A stretch of 6,291 nt of DNA from Thermoplasmata archaeon (GTDB lineage Archaea > Thermoplasmatota > Thermoplasmata > RBG-16-68-12). The stretch covers positions 1 through 6,291 of the forward strand of contig JAJYKG010000131.1 of assembly GCA_021788795.1 (NCBI GenBank). Reading direction: 5' to 3'. A program made the position numbers and the translations under genes. This document shows positions 1-5,985 of this stretch, one piece after another (positions within the stretch are counted from its first letter, which is position 1; every line of letters begins with the position of its first letter). The notes below the pieces were generated by a model, which was not told the origin of the DNA, ran no database searches, and saw nothing but the letters and a program-made list of their open reading frames with translations.

Positions 1-1525
1 GCCCCTTGTCGTCCCGGATGCGGACGATGCGCGCGAACCGCAGGGAGAAGCCGCTCGCGTAGCGGGGGCTTCTCTGGATCTCGTTGTACGCGACCTCGAC
101 GACGACCTCGGGGCGGACGTGGAATCCCCAGCGTTCCTCGGACGTGGCCAGGGCCTTCATCCGCGCCGTCATCGCCTCGAACTCCTCGTCCGTGAGGCCC
201 TTGAACGTCTTCCCGATCATCTGGAACCCGCCCGTGGCCTCGTCCCGGACCGCGAGCCAATAGTTCGAGAGCCAGCCCTCGCGCCGGCCGGAGCCCCACT
301 CCGCCGCCACGATTGCGAGGTCGAGGCGGTCCGCGGGCTTGATCTTGAACCACTTCTTGCCGCGCTTGCCGACCGTGTACGTGGAGTCGAGGGCCTTCGC
401 CATGAGGCCCTCGTGGCCCGCCGCCAGGGACTCCCGGAGGAACGCCTCGATGGCCTCCGTCGTCCGCGCGATCTTCCGAGGCGTGAGCACCTCCCGCGGC
501 ACGAGCGCCTCGAGCCGCGGCCAGCGCTCGCGGTAGGGGACGTCGATCAGGCTGTCCCCCTCGAGCGCGAGCAGATCGAAGAGGTAGAGCCGCAAGGGGA
601 TCTCCTGCGCCGCGGCGTCGATGTCGTGCACGCGGCGGAAGCGGCGCATGAGGTCCTGGAACGGGAGCGGCCGGCCCGCGTGGTCGACGGCCACCACCTC
701 GCCCTCCACGACGAACCGGCGGGCGTGCAGGCCGCGGGCGAAGGCCACGATCTCCGGGAGGCTCCCGGTCACGTCGCTCAGGCGGCGGCTGAAGATCCGC
801 ACGGCATCGCCGTCGCGGTGGATCTGGATGCGCGCGCCGTCGAGCTTGAACTCGACCGCCGTCTCGCCGCCGTGCTCCTCGAGCACCTCCCCGAGGTCCT
901 CGGCCATCTCGGCGAGCATGGGCTTCACCGGGTACAGGAGGCGGAGCCCGGAGCCGCGGAGCCCCGCGAGCCCGGCCGTGAGGGCGATCTCCGCCACGCG
1001 CCCGAGGTCCCCCAGGAACATGTGCGCGCTCCGGACCGCGTCGGGATCCACGCCCGCGGCGTCCGCGATGCCCTCGAGCATCACGCCCTCGTTCACGCCG
1101 ATCCGCATCTCGCCGAACACGATGCGGAGCAGGATGTCGCGGTCCTCCGCGGCCACGCGGCCCAGAAGGGACTCAAGGAGCCGCCGCCGTTCGCGCACGG
1201 AATCCGCGCCCCACGCCGCGGCGATCGCGGAGAAGGCGCGGGACACCTCCTGGACCGTGAGGGGCTCGGCGGTGAGGGTCGTCTGCCGCTTCCCCTCGAG
1301 GGCGCGCCGCAGGGTCGCCCAGCCGACGTTCAGGGCGCGCTCGTCCGCCTCGGCGAAGATGCGGCCCACGACGAGGTGCACCGCGGGCGCGACCTCGTCC
1401 GGCCGCAGGGACCGGAGGAAGGCCGCGATGAGGGCGCGCTTCTCGAGGCGCTTCGGCGTGGCTTCGAGGCTCCGCGCGAGCTGCGCGAGGGAGGCGAACG
1501 AGGTCTCCGAGGACGAGGGGGTCAC
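1..1525 (-). CDS. lig: ATP-dependent DNA ligase, LigB-type (C-terminus cut by window edge)
   Basis: Seals nicks in duplex DNA during replication and repair through an enzyme-AMP intermediate. The reading frame runs from a GTG at 1525 to the window edge, 508 residues, with no stop. Visible in order: an alpha-helical DNA-binding region (about 1-200, with GEMRIGVNEGV near 138-148); motif I EFKLDGARIQIH with adenylation lysine K227; motif III FVVEGEVVAVD (271-281); a LYLFDLL segment (313-319); motif IV EGLMAKALDSTY (372-383); motif V WFKIKPADRLDLAIV (392-406); and the OB-fold with a motif VI-like segment near 484-508. Relatives are roughly 510-600 residues long, so probably only a short tail is missing. 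The KLDGAR form of motif I is typical of the LigB group found in archaea and actinobacteria. The GTG overlaps the upstream transporter's stop (GTGA) and has a GAGGT motif four bases before it. All catalytic motifs appear intact. Confidence 0.95.
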   Translation of the reverse strand, partial: MTPSSSETSFASLAQLARSLEATPKRLEKRALIAAFLRSLRPDEVAPAVHLVVGRIFAEADERALNVGWATLRRALEGKRQTTLTAEPLTVQEVSRAFSAIAAAWGADSVRERRRLLESLLGRVAAEDRDILLRIVFGEMRIGVNEGVMLEGIADAAGVDPDAVRSAHMFLGDLGRVAEIALTAGLAGLRGSGLRLLYPVKPMLAEMAEDLGEVLEEHGGETAVEFKLDGARIQIHRDGDAVRIFSRRLSDVTGSLPEIVAFARGLHARRFVVEGEVVAVDHAGRPLPFQDLMRRFRRVHDIDAAAQEIPLRLYLFDLLALEGDSLIDVPYRERWPRLEALVPREVLTPRKIARTTEAIEAFLRESLAAGHEGLMAKALDSTYTVGKRGKKWFKIKPADRLDLAIVAAEWGSGRREGWLSNYWLAVRDEATGGFQMIGKTFKGLTDEEFEAMTARMKALATSEERWGFHVRPEVVVEVAYNEIQRSPRYASGFSLRFARIVRIRDDKG

Positions 1526-2472
1526 GGCAACCTCGGACCATCCGAGCCCGCGGGTTTCAAGGTTTCGCCGGGGCCCGCGGACGCCTGCGGCCGCGCTCCG
1601 CCGAACACGTAGAGGGCGATCGTCGCCACGACCATCAGGGCGCCCCCCGCGACCTGCGCCGGGCTCAGAGGCTCCCCGGGAAAGAGGACGAGGGAGATGA
1701 GCACGCCCCAGAGGGCCGAGGTCGCGAGGATGGAACCGGCGCGCATCGCCCCGATCGTCCGGAGGGAGAAGTAGAACAGGAGCGTGAACCCCGCGACGCA
1801 CCCGAAGGCGACGACGAAGACCGCCCACGCGCCCGACCCCGAGGGCACGAGAGGAGCGCCCGTGGCCACGACGATGGGGAGGAGGATCGCCGCGCCCAGG
1901 AAAAGCTTCGCGGAGATCATCGGGAGGATCCGCGAGCGCTGGCTCAGCACCGCGCTGCCGTTGTTGTCGACGCCCCAGAAGAACGTCGCGAGGATGACGA
2001 GCAGGTTGCCGGCCAGATACTGCACGGACGCGAGGTCGCCGAGGGAGAGCCCGGTCGTCACCGTGAACGCGCCGAGCACGATGCCCGCGAGGGCGGCGTA
2101 GCCGCGGCGCGACAGCCGCTCCCCGAGGAATGTGAAGGCGATGATGATCGTGAAGACGCTCTCCGAGTTGGAGAGGAGCGCCGCGTTCGCGGCGGTCGTT
2201 CCCGTGAGGCCGGTGTAGAACACGAGGGGCGCCGCGACCGCGCCCGCGAGGGTGATCAGGACGAGGAGGGGCACATCCTTCCGCGGCATGCGGTGCCGGG
2301 CCAGCGCGGGGAGGAACAGGAGGCCCGGGAGGAACTGGGTGTAGAGGGCGATCGTGAGCGGGGGGACGCTCACCTCGGCGAGCTTGGACAGGTTGGCCCA
2401 GAGCCCGTACAGGAAGGCCGCGACGGAAACCGCAAGGTAGCCGGCGACGCGCGGGTCGCGGCGGGCGGGCAC
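1522..2472 (-). CDS. EamA/DMT-superfamily membrane transporter
   Basis: An integral membrane permease of the drug/metabolite transporter superfamily; the substrate cannot be told from sequence. With the GTG at 2472 as start it has 316 residues, close to the family norm of about 300. About ten hydrophobic segments are seen (near 11-31, 37-57, 68-88, 92-115, 125-142, 151-171, 186-204, 217-236, 243-264, 275-292), arranged as two EamA repeats. Each repeat has the usual helix 4-5 pattern: NSESVFTIIIAFTFLGERLS at 102-121, and a second LFPGEPLSPAQVAGG at 263-277. A hydrophilic tail (293-316) ends the protein. The frame stays open upstream to an ATG at 2613, but that would add 47 unrelated residues and run antisense into E1 alpha. 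A TATA-like box 26 bases before the GTG supports a leaderless start there. The stop overlaps the ligase start, so the two genes are probably one operon. Confidence 0.88.
   Translation of the reverse strand: MPARRDPRVAGYLAVSVAAFLYGLWANLSKLAEVSVPPLTIALYTQFLPGLLFLPALARHRMPRKDVPLLVLITLAGAVAAPLVFYTGLTGTTAANAALLSNSESVFTIIIAFTFLGERLSRRGYAALAGIVLGAFTVTTGLSLGDLASVQYLAGNLLVILATFFWGVDNNGSAVLSQRSRILPMISAKLFLGAAILLPIVVATGAPLVPSGSGAWAVFVVAFGCVAGFTLLFYFSLRTIGAMRAGSILATSALWGVLISLVLFPGEPLSPAQVAGGALMVVATIALYVFGGARPQASAGPGETLKPAGSDGPRLP
1530..1534 (-). promoter_or_regulatory. Shine-Dalgarno site of the DNA ligase
   Basis: GAGGT on the minus strand, four bases before the GTG start at 1525, inside the last codons of the transporter gene. 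It matches the anti-SD end of archaeal and bacterial 16S rRNA and supports the GTG as the start. The same GAGGTTG string precedes the membrane-protein gene start at 5663. Confidence 0.5.
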
Positions 2473-2487
2473 CCGGAACCGAAGGCC

Positions 2488-2493
2488 GAGGGG
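2488..2493 (+). promoter_or_regulatory. Candidate ribosome binding site of E1 alpha
   Basis: GAGGGG, ten bases before the ATG at 2504. It is an acceptable but not ideal Shine-Dalgarno match, and it lies beside the TATA-like box assigned to the divergent transporter. It matters because it is the main non-coding evidence for the 2504 start. Confidence 0.3.
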
Positions 2494-2501
2494 CGATAAA
2501 G
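2494..2501 (-). promoter_or_regulatory. TATA-like box for a leaderless transporter-ligase transcript
   Basis: CTTTATCG read on the minus strand, in otherwise GC-rich DNA. Its centre (about 2498) lies 26 bases upstream of the transporter GTG at 2472, which is the usual archaeal TATA-to-start-site distance, so transcription would begin at or next to the start codon. No Shine-Dalgarno motif precedes that GTG, as expected for a leaderless mRNA. Read on the plus strand the same bases are CGATAAAG and could act for the divergent gene. No clear BRE was recognised. Confidence 0.5.
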
Positions 2502-2503
2502 AG

Positions 2504-3664
2504 ATGCCGCGTTGGGCCCGGCCCGATATCCTTAAGACCGAAACGACCGATGCTTTCGCACCGAGTCGTTCCAGCGAGGGGAGGGTCCCCACGGGAGAGA
2601 GTCTCCGCGTCATCCGAGACGACGGGTCTGTCGACCTTGCGACCGACCCGGGGCTCTCCCGGCCGGATTCAGAACGGCTCTACCGCGGCATGTTGCTCGA
2701 GCGCATCCTGGACGACCGCATGCTCGCCCTCCAGCGCCAGGGCCGCATCGGGTTCTACGGCCCCTCCGTCGGCCAGGAGGCCGCGATCGTCGGCGCGGTC
2801 GCGGCCATGGAGGCGGGCGATTGGATCGTGCCCCAGTACCGCGAGCCGGGGGCCGCGCTGTACCGCGGCATGCCCCTCACGGACCTCATCTGCCAGTTCA
2901 TGACGAACAGCGGCGATCCGGCGAAGGGGCGCCAGATGCCCTGCCACTACGTCTACCGCAAGGGGAACTACCTGTCCATCTCCTCGCCCGTCGGCACGCA
3001 GATCCCCCAGGCCGCCGGGATCGCGTGGGCCATGAAGCTCCGGAAGGCGAAGGATGCGGTCCTCGTGTACTTCGGGGACGGCGCGACGAGCACGCCGGAC
3101 TTCCACGTCGCGATGAACTTCGCCGGCGTCTTCCGCGTCCCGTGCGTCTTCCTGTGCAACAACAACCAGTGGGCCATCTCCCTGCCGGTCGCGCGGCAGA
3201 CCGCCACCGAGACCCTCGCGGAGAAGGCGGGGGCCTACGGCCTCCCGGGCGTCCGCGTGGACGGCATGGACGCCCTTGCCGTGTACGCCGCGGTGCGGCG
3301 CGCCGCGACGGATGCGCGGGAGGGGCGCGGCTCGACCCTCCTCGAGGCCCTCACCTACCGCATCGGCCCGCACTCCTCGAGCGACGACCCGTCGCGGTAC
3401 CGCGACGAGAAGGAGGCCGCGGCCTGGAGGGCGCGCGACCCCCTGGTCCGCTTCCGCCGGTACCTGGAGAAGAAGGGCTGGTGGGACGACGGACGCGAGG
3501 CGGCCCTGGAGAAAGAGATCGGGGATGACATCACGGGGGCCGTCGCGGAGGCCGAGGCGAAGCCCCCGGTCCCCGTGGATTCCTTCTTCACGGACGTGTA
3601 CAGCGACGGGACGTGGGCGTTGCGCGAGGAACTCGCGGAGGCGCGGTCCGTGGCGCGGAGGTGA
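2504..3664 (+). CDS. 2-oxoacid dehydrogenase complex E1 component, alpha subunit
   Basis: TPP-binding half of the E1 heterotetramer that oxidatively decarboxylates a 2-oxoacid (pyruvate and/or branched-chain 2-oxoacids) and acylates the E2 lipoyl group in the cytoplasm. 386 residues. Seen: a conserved N-terminal helix (about 55-80) followed by GFYGPSVGQEAA (83-94); the TPP/Mg motif starting GDGATS at 191 and closing with CNNNQWAIS (218-226); and the phosphorylation-loop-like YRIGPHSSSDDPSRYR (285-300), whose HSxSDD form resembles branched-chain E1 alpha more than pyruvate E1 alpha. Residues 1-30 look unconserved. The ATG at 2504 is the only in-frame ATG/GTG/TTG before M63, which would remove conserved sequence. 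A GAGGGG motif lies ten bases upstream, but no TATA-like box is seen at the right distance. It is followed directly by the TPR gene, with E1 beta beyond. Substrate is uncertain. Confidence 0.93.
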   Translation: MPRWARPDILKTETTDAFAPSRSSEGRVPTGESLRVIRDDGSVDLATDPGLSRPDSERLYRGMLLERILDDRMLALQRQGRIGFYGPSVGQEAAIVGAVAAMEAGDWIVPQYREPGAALYRGMPLTDLICQFMTNSGDPAKGRQMPCHYVYRKGNYLSISSPVGTQIPQAAGIAWAMKLRKAKDAVLVYFGDGATSTPDFHVAMNFAGVFRVPCVFLCNNNQWAISLPVARQTATETLAEKAGAYGLPGVRVDGMDALAVYAAVRRAATDAREGRGSTLLEALTYRIGPHSSSDDPSRYRDEKEAAAWRARDPLVRFRRYLEKKGWWDDGREAALEKEIGDDITGAVAEAEAKPPVPVDSFFTDVYSDGTWALREELAEARSVARR

Positions 3665-4247
3665 GAGCGCGGCCAAGAAGGCGGCGAACACGGCGGCATC
3701 CTCTCCCGCGGGCGGCGGCGCGGTCGCCCGCGCGCACGAGCTGTTCAAGCAGGGGCGGACCACGGAGGCCCTGGCCCTGGTGCGGCCCCTCGTCCAGCGG
3801 AAGGACGCCGTCGACCCGGAGGCCGCGGCCCTCGCCGCGGCGTGCCTCGGAACCGACGGCAAGTACCTCGAGGCGGCGCGGATCGACCAGATCATGTGTG
3901 ACGCGAACCCCTCGAACCCCCAGGGATGGAACAGCCTCGGGTTCGACCTCCTCAACGCGGGCGACCTCGAAGGGGCCGCGGCCGCGTACCTGCGCGCCCT
4001 GGAGCTGGAGCCCGGACGGGCGAGCGCCCATTACAACCTCGCCCGGATCGCGGCGCGGATGAGGGACAAGCCTAAAGCCATCGAGCACTTCGTCAAGGCC
4101 GTGGAGCTCCAGGCCGACTACCTCGACCGGCTCGACGAGGACCCGGACCTACGTCCGCTGAAGGACGACCCGGACCTCCAGGACCGCCTGCCCGGGCAGG
4201 CGCCCAACGCGGATCCCTACGCGGAGTACTACGCAACGGAGTCGTGA
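3663..4247 (+). CDS. TPR-repeat protein between E1 alpha and E1 beta (start unresolved)
   Basis: A tetratricopeptide-repeat protein; such helical arrays usually mediate protein contacts. About 194 codons follow the E1 alpha stop. Numbering from 3663: a low-complexity Ala/Lys/Ser lead (1-20), a degenerate repeat (about 20-48), a second (about 50-85), then two good repeats, WNSLGFDLLNAGDLEGAAAA (89-108, with following helix) and AHYNLARIAARMRDKPKAIE (122-141, with following helix). It ends with the DPDLRPLKDDPDLQDRL segment (160-176) often seen after C-terminal TPRs. No signal peptide or membrane segment is seen. The frame has no ATG, GTG or TTG between the E1 alpha stop and the first repeat: the nearest upstream ATG is at 3525, well inside E1 alpha, and the nearest downstream GTG is at 3780, inside repeat 1. 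Third-position GC is high right up to 3666, so coding seems to begin at the junction. E1 beta follows after six bases. A scaffolding or assembly role for the dehydrogenase is inference only. Confidence 0.75.
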   Translation, partial: ESAAKKAANTAASSPAGGGAVARAHELFKQGRTTEALALVRPLVQRKDAVDPEAAALAAACLGTDGKYLEAARIDQIMCDANPSNPQGWNSLGFDLLNAGDLEGAAAAYLRALELEPGRASAHYNLARIAARMRDKPKAIEHFVKAVELQADYLDRLDEDPDLRPLKDDPDLQDRLPGQAPNADPYAEYYATES

Positions 4248-4253
4248 CGGCGC

Positions 4254-5225
4254 ATGGCGCAGATGACCATGGTGCAGGCGATCAACAACGCTCTTCGGGA
4301 AGAGATGCGGCGGGACGACCGCGTGGTCGTCCTCGGCGAGGACGTCGGGCGCAACGGCGGCGTCTTCCGCTGCACGGAAGGGCTGATCGACGAGTTCCCC
4401 GACCGCGTGTTCGACACGCCCCTCGCAGAGAGCGGGATCATCGGCAGCGCGATCGGCATGGCCCTCTACGGCCTGCGGCCCGTGCCCGAGATCCAGTTCA
4501 TGGACTTCATCTACCCCGCCTTCGACCAGATCGTCTCCGAGGCGGCGAAGATGCGGTACCGGAGCGGCGGGCAGTACACGGTGCCCATGACGATCCGCAC
4601 CCCGTACGGCGGCGGGATCCGCGGCGGCCACTACCACTCCCAGTCCAGCGAGGCCTACTTCTGCCACACGCCCGGACTCAAGGTCGTCGTGCCCTCGACG
4701 CCCTCGGACGCGAAGGGCCTGCTGACGTCGTCCATCCGCGACCCGGACCCGGTCCTCTTCCTCGAGCCGAAGAAGTTGTACCGCGCGTTCCGCGAGGACG
4801 TGCCCGAGGGAGAGCACACCGTGCCGCTCGGGAAGGCCCTCGTGCGCCGCCCGGGAAAGGACGTGTCCCTGTTCGCCTGGGGCTACATGAGCCAGGTCTG
4901 CCTCGAGGCCGCGGAGAAGGCGGCGCAGAAAGGCGTGGAGGCGGAGGTCGTCGACCTCCGGACCCTCGTGCCCCTCGACGTGGACGCGGTCCTGGACTCC
5001 GTGAAGAAGACGGGGCGGGCCGTGGTCGTGTACGAGGCGCCACGCACCGGCGGCTACGGCGGCGAGATCAGCGCCATCCTGGCGGAGCGGGCGATCGAGT
5101 ACCTCCGCGGGCCCATCCTCCGCGTGGCGGGCTTCGACACGCCCTTCCCCTACGCCCTCGAGGACATCTACATGCCGAGCCCGGACCGCGTGCTCGCGGC
5201 GATCGACAAGGTCATGGCCTTTTAG
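4254..5225 (+). CDS. 2-oxoacid dehydrogenase complex E1 component, beta subunit
   Basis: Partner of E1 alpha; the beta subunit completes the TPP pocket and the contact with E2. 323 residues, the usual family length. Seen: the transketolase-like pyrimidine-binding domain (about 4-180) with LGEDVGRNGGVF (27-38); DTPLAESGI, in which E59 should contact the TPP aminopyrimidine; FMDFIYPAFDQI (82-93); and GGHYHSQSSEAYFCHTPGL (124-142) with the conserved H128. The C-terminal transketolase domain (about 190-320) has EVVDLRTLVPLD (231-242) and YEAPRTGGYGGEI (260-272). The ATG at 4254 gives the normal N-terminus MAQMTMVQAINNAL; methionines at codons 4 and 6 are alternatives. Only a weak GGAG 12 bases upstream is visible, so translation may depend on reading through the TPR gene, whose stop is six bases away. 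It should be co-transcribed with E1 alpha and the TPR gene. Confidence 0.96.
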   Translation: MAQMTMVQAINNALREEMRRDDRVVVLGEDVGRNGGVFRCTEGLIDEFPDRVFDTPLAESGIIGSAIGMALYGLRPVPEIQFMDFIYPAFDQIVSEAAKMRYRSGGQYTVPMTIRTPYGGGIRGGHYHSQSSEAYFCHTPGLKVVVPSTPSDAKGLLTSSIRDPDPVLFLEPKKLYRAFREDVPEGEHTVPLGKALVRRPGKDVSLFAWGYMSQVCLEAAEKAAQKGVEAEVVDLRTLVPLDVDAVLDSVKKTGRAVVVYEAPRTGGYGGEISAILAERAIEYLRGPILRVAGFDTPFPYALEDIYMPSPDRVLAAIDKVMAF

Positions 5226-5243
5226 GCGGTCCGAAGAAGAGGA

Positions 5244-5663
5244 TCAGACGAGGGCCCTCGGCCGGAAGTAATGGTACACCGTGATGAGGTAGCCGAAGAG
5301 CACGGCGGCCACCGCCTCGGTCGCGTACCACTCGATGTGGACGACCTCCATCGCCTGGAAGATCCGGACCAGGGTCCACACGAGGACGACCAGGGTCGTC
5401 CCGACCGCGAGCCACCACGCCCATCGCCGGAGGTGCATGAGCCCCGAGCCCGCGATGCCGAGGACGACGCCCAGCACGAGGAAGAGGACGCCGCCGGAGA
5501 AGAGGGCGACGCCGTTCAGGCCCGACCCGGGGATGAGTCCGAGCGGGCTCGCGAAGATCCCCAGGAGGCCCGCGATCACGAGGACGGCGGAGGCGAGCAG
5601 GACGAGGACGCCCAGGATGGCGATGCCTACAGGCCGCTTGTATTCGCTCCATGCGCCGGACAC
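5244..5663 (-). CDS. Small four-helix membrane protein of unknown function
   Basis: 139 residues, starting at a GTG with GAGGT six bases upstream. Four hydrophobic helices are clear (about 13-36, 50-75, 81-101, 115-132), with the short N-terminus probably cytoplasmic. Notable strings are YKRPVGIAILGVL (8-20) and LMHLRRWAWWLAVG (75-88); Arg-Pro before helix 1 and Arg-Arg-Trp-Ala-Trp-Trp before helix 3 resemble small uncharacterised archaeal and actinobacterial membrane proteins. No catalytic or metal-binding motif is seen. It faces E1 beta tail to tail with 18 bases between the stops, and is divergent from E2, so it splits the dehydrogenase cluster. I do not recognise a named family and propose no function. 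Membrane topology and third-position GC on this strand support a real gene; overlapping frames on both strands are compositional shadows. Confidence 0.75.
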   Translation of the reverse strand: MSGAWSEYKRPVGIAILGVLVLLASAVLVIAGLLGIFASPLGLIPGSGLNGVALFSGGVLFLVLGVVLGIAGSGLMHLRRWAWWLAVGTTLVVLVWTLVRIFQAMEVVHIEWYATEAVAAVLFGYLITVYHYFRPRALV

Positions 5664-5669
5664 CGTGCA

Positions 5670-5674
5670 ACCTC
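5670..5674 (-). promoter_or_regulatory. Shine-Dalgarno site of the membrane-protein gene
   Basis: GAGGT on the minus strand, six bases before the GTG at 5663. It decides the start codon for this gene and implies a leadered transcript, unlike the transporter gene. Confidence 0.5.
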
Positions 5675-5740
5675 AGGGAAGGGAGGAGCAGGACGGGATT
5701 CCACGGACGGCGCGCCCCTCAACGGGACGGCCCCACCCCG

Positions 5741-5755
5741 CGGGCCCGAGGCCCG
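5741..5755. repeat. Short inverted repeat (hairpin-capable)
   Basis: CGGGCC and GGCCCG separated by CGA. The arms match perfectly over six bases. In DNA this GC-rich such dyads arise often by chance, and there is no following T-run that would suggest a terminator. Confidence 0.35.
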
Positions 5756-5778
5756 TTCCGGGCGGGTTCCCGGAGGCA

Positions 5779-5795
5779 GACGACGCCGCGTCGTC
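5779..5795. repeat. Perfect 7-base inverted repeat with 3-base spacer
   Basis: GACGACG and CGTCGTC separated by CCG. The arms are perfect. It could be a stable hairpin in the leader of the minus-strand gene or a protein-binding dyad; function unknown. Confidence 0.4.
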
Positions 5796-5927
5796 CGGCA
5801 CAAATCACGCCCACCGGTCTGTGCCACTCCTCCACGACCCTACTCCTCCCCGCGAGGGAATACCGCACGGGCTCATAAAGACGTTCGCCCGAGGGGCGGC
5901 CCGGGCGGCGACGGCATGCCGCGGCAG

Positions 5928-5953
5928 CGCGCGATACAAACCGTTATAGCGCG
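5928..5953. promoter_or_regulatory. Imperfect dyad spanning the E2 TATA-like box (candidate operator)
   Basis: Arms CGCGCGATA (5928-5936) and TATAGCGCG (5945-5953) are inverted repeats matching at 8 of 9 positions, with an 8-base spacer. The right arm contains the TATA-like box, so a dimeric regulator bound here would block TBP. This is inferred from position and symmetry only. Confidence 0.3.
5944..5950 (+). promoter_or_regulatory. TATA-like box of the E2 gene
   Basis: TTATAGC, preceded by an A-containing stretch (ACAAACC) that could serve as a BRE. A start site about 25 bases downstream (near 5972) would give a leader of about 20 bases carrying the GAGGT site. It indicates that E2 has its own promoter. 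Confidence 0.5.
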
Positions 5954-5980
5954 AGGACTTCTAGGCCAGCCACAAACCCC

Positions 5981-5985
5981 GAGGT
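5981..5985 (+). promoter_or_regulatory. Shine-Dalgarno site of E2
   Basis: GAGGT seven bases before the ATG at 5993; good spacing, and it supports this start. Confidence 0.6.

Noticed and set aside
119..1612. 497-codon open frame on the plus strand antisense to the ligase
   Set aside because: Its protein is Arg/Glu/Leu/Pro/His-rich without domains; it is a high-GC shadow of the ligase, whose motifs on the other strand are unmistakable.
2514..2524. GGGCCCGGCCC inverted repeat near the divergent promoter as an operator
   Set aside because: Short, pure GC and within the E1 alpha coding frame; expected by chance in this composition.
2669..3955. 428-codon open frame on the minus strand across E1 alpha and the TPR gene
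   Set aside because: Low-complexity, Arg/Val/His-rich translation with no motifs; it runs antisense to two recognisable genes.
3661..4062. Plus-strand frame from the GTG at 3661 as the gene after E1 alpha
   Set aside because: The GTGA overlap is attractive, but the translation is Arg/Ser/Thr-rich shadow; the TPR repeats lie in another frame. The overlap is kept only as a clue to the TPR start.
5217..5227. GCCT-TTT-AGGC hairpin at the E1 beta stop as a terminator
   Set aside because: A four-base stem without a following T-run is too weak to call; no convincing terminator is visible between the convergent genes.
4244..5284. 346-codon plus-strand frame overlapping E1 beta
   Set aside because: Arg/Pro/Gly-rich translation typical of a shifted frame; E1 beta in the neighbouring frame has all family motifs.
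5627..5827. 66-codon minus-strand frame upstream of and overlapping the membrane gene
   Set aside because: GGAGGA directly abuts its GTG, so SD spacing is wrong; the translation has no recognisable features, and it overlaps the better-supported GTG at 5663.
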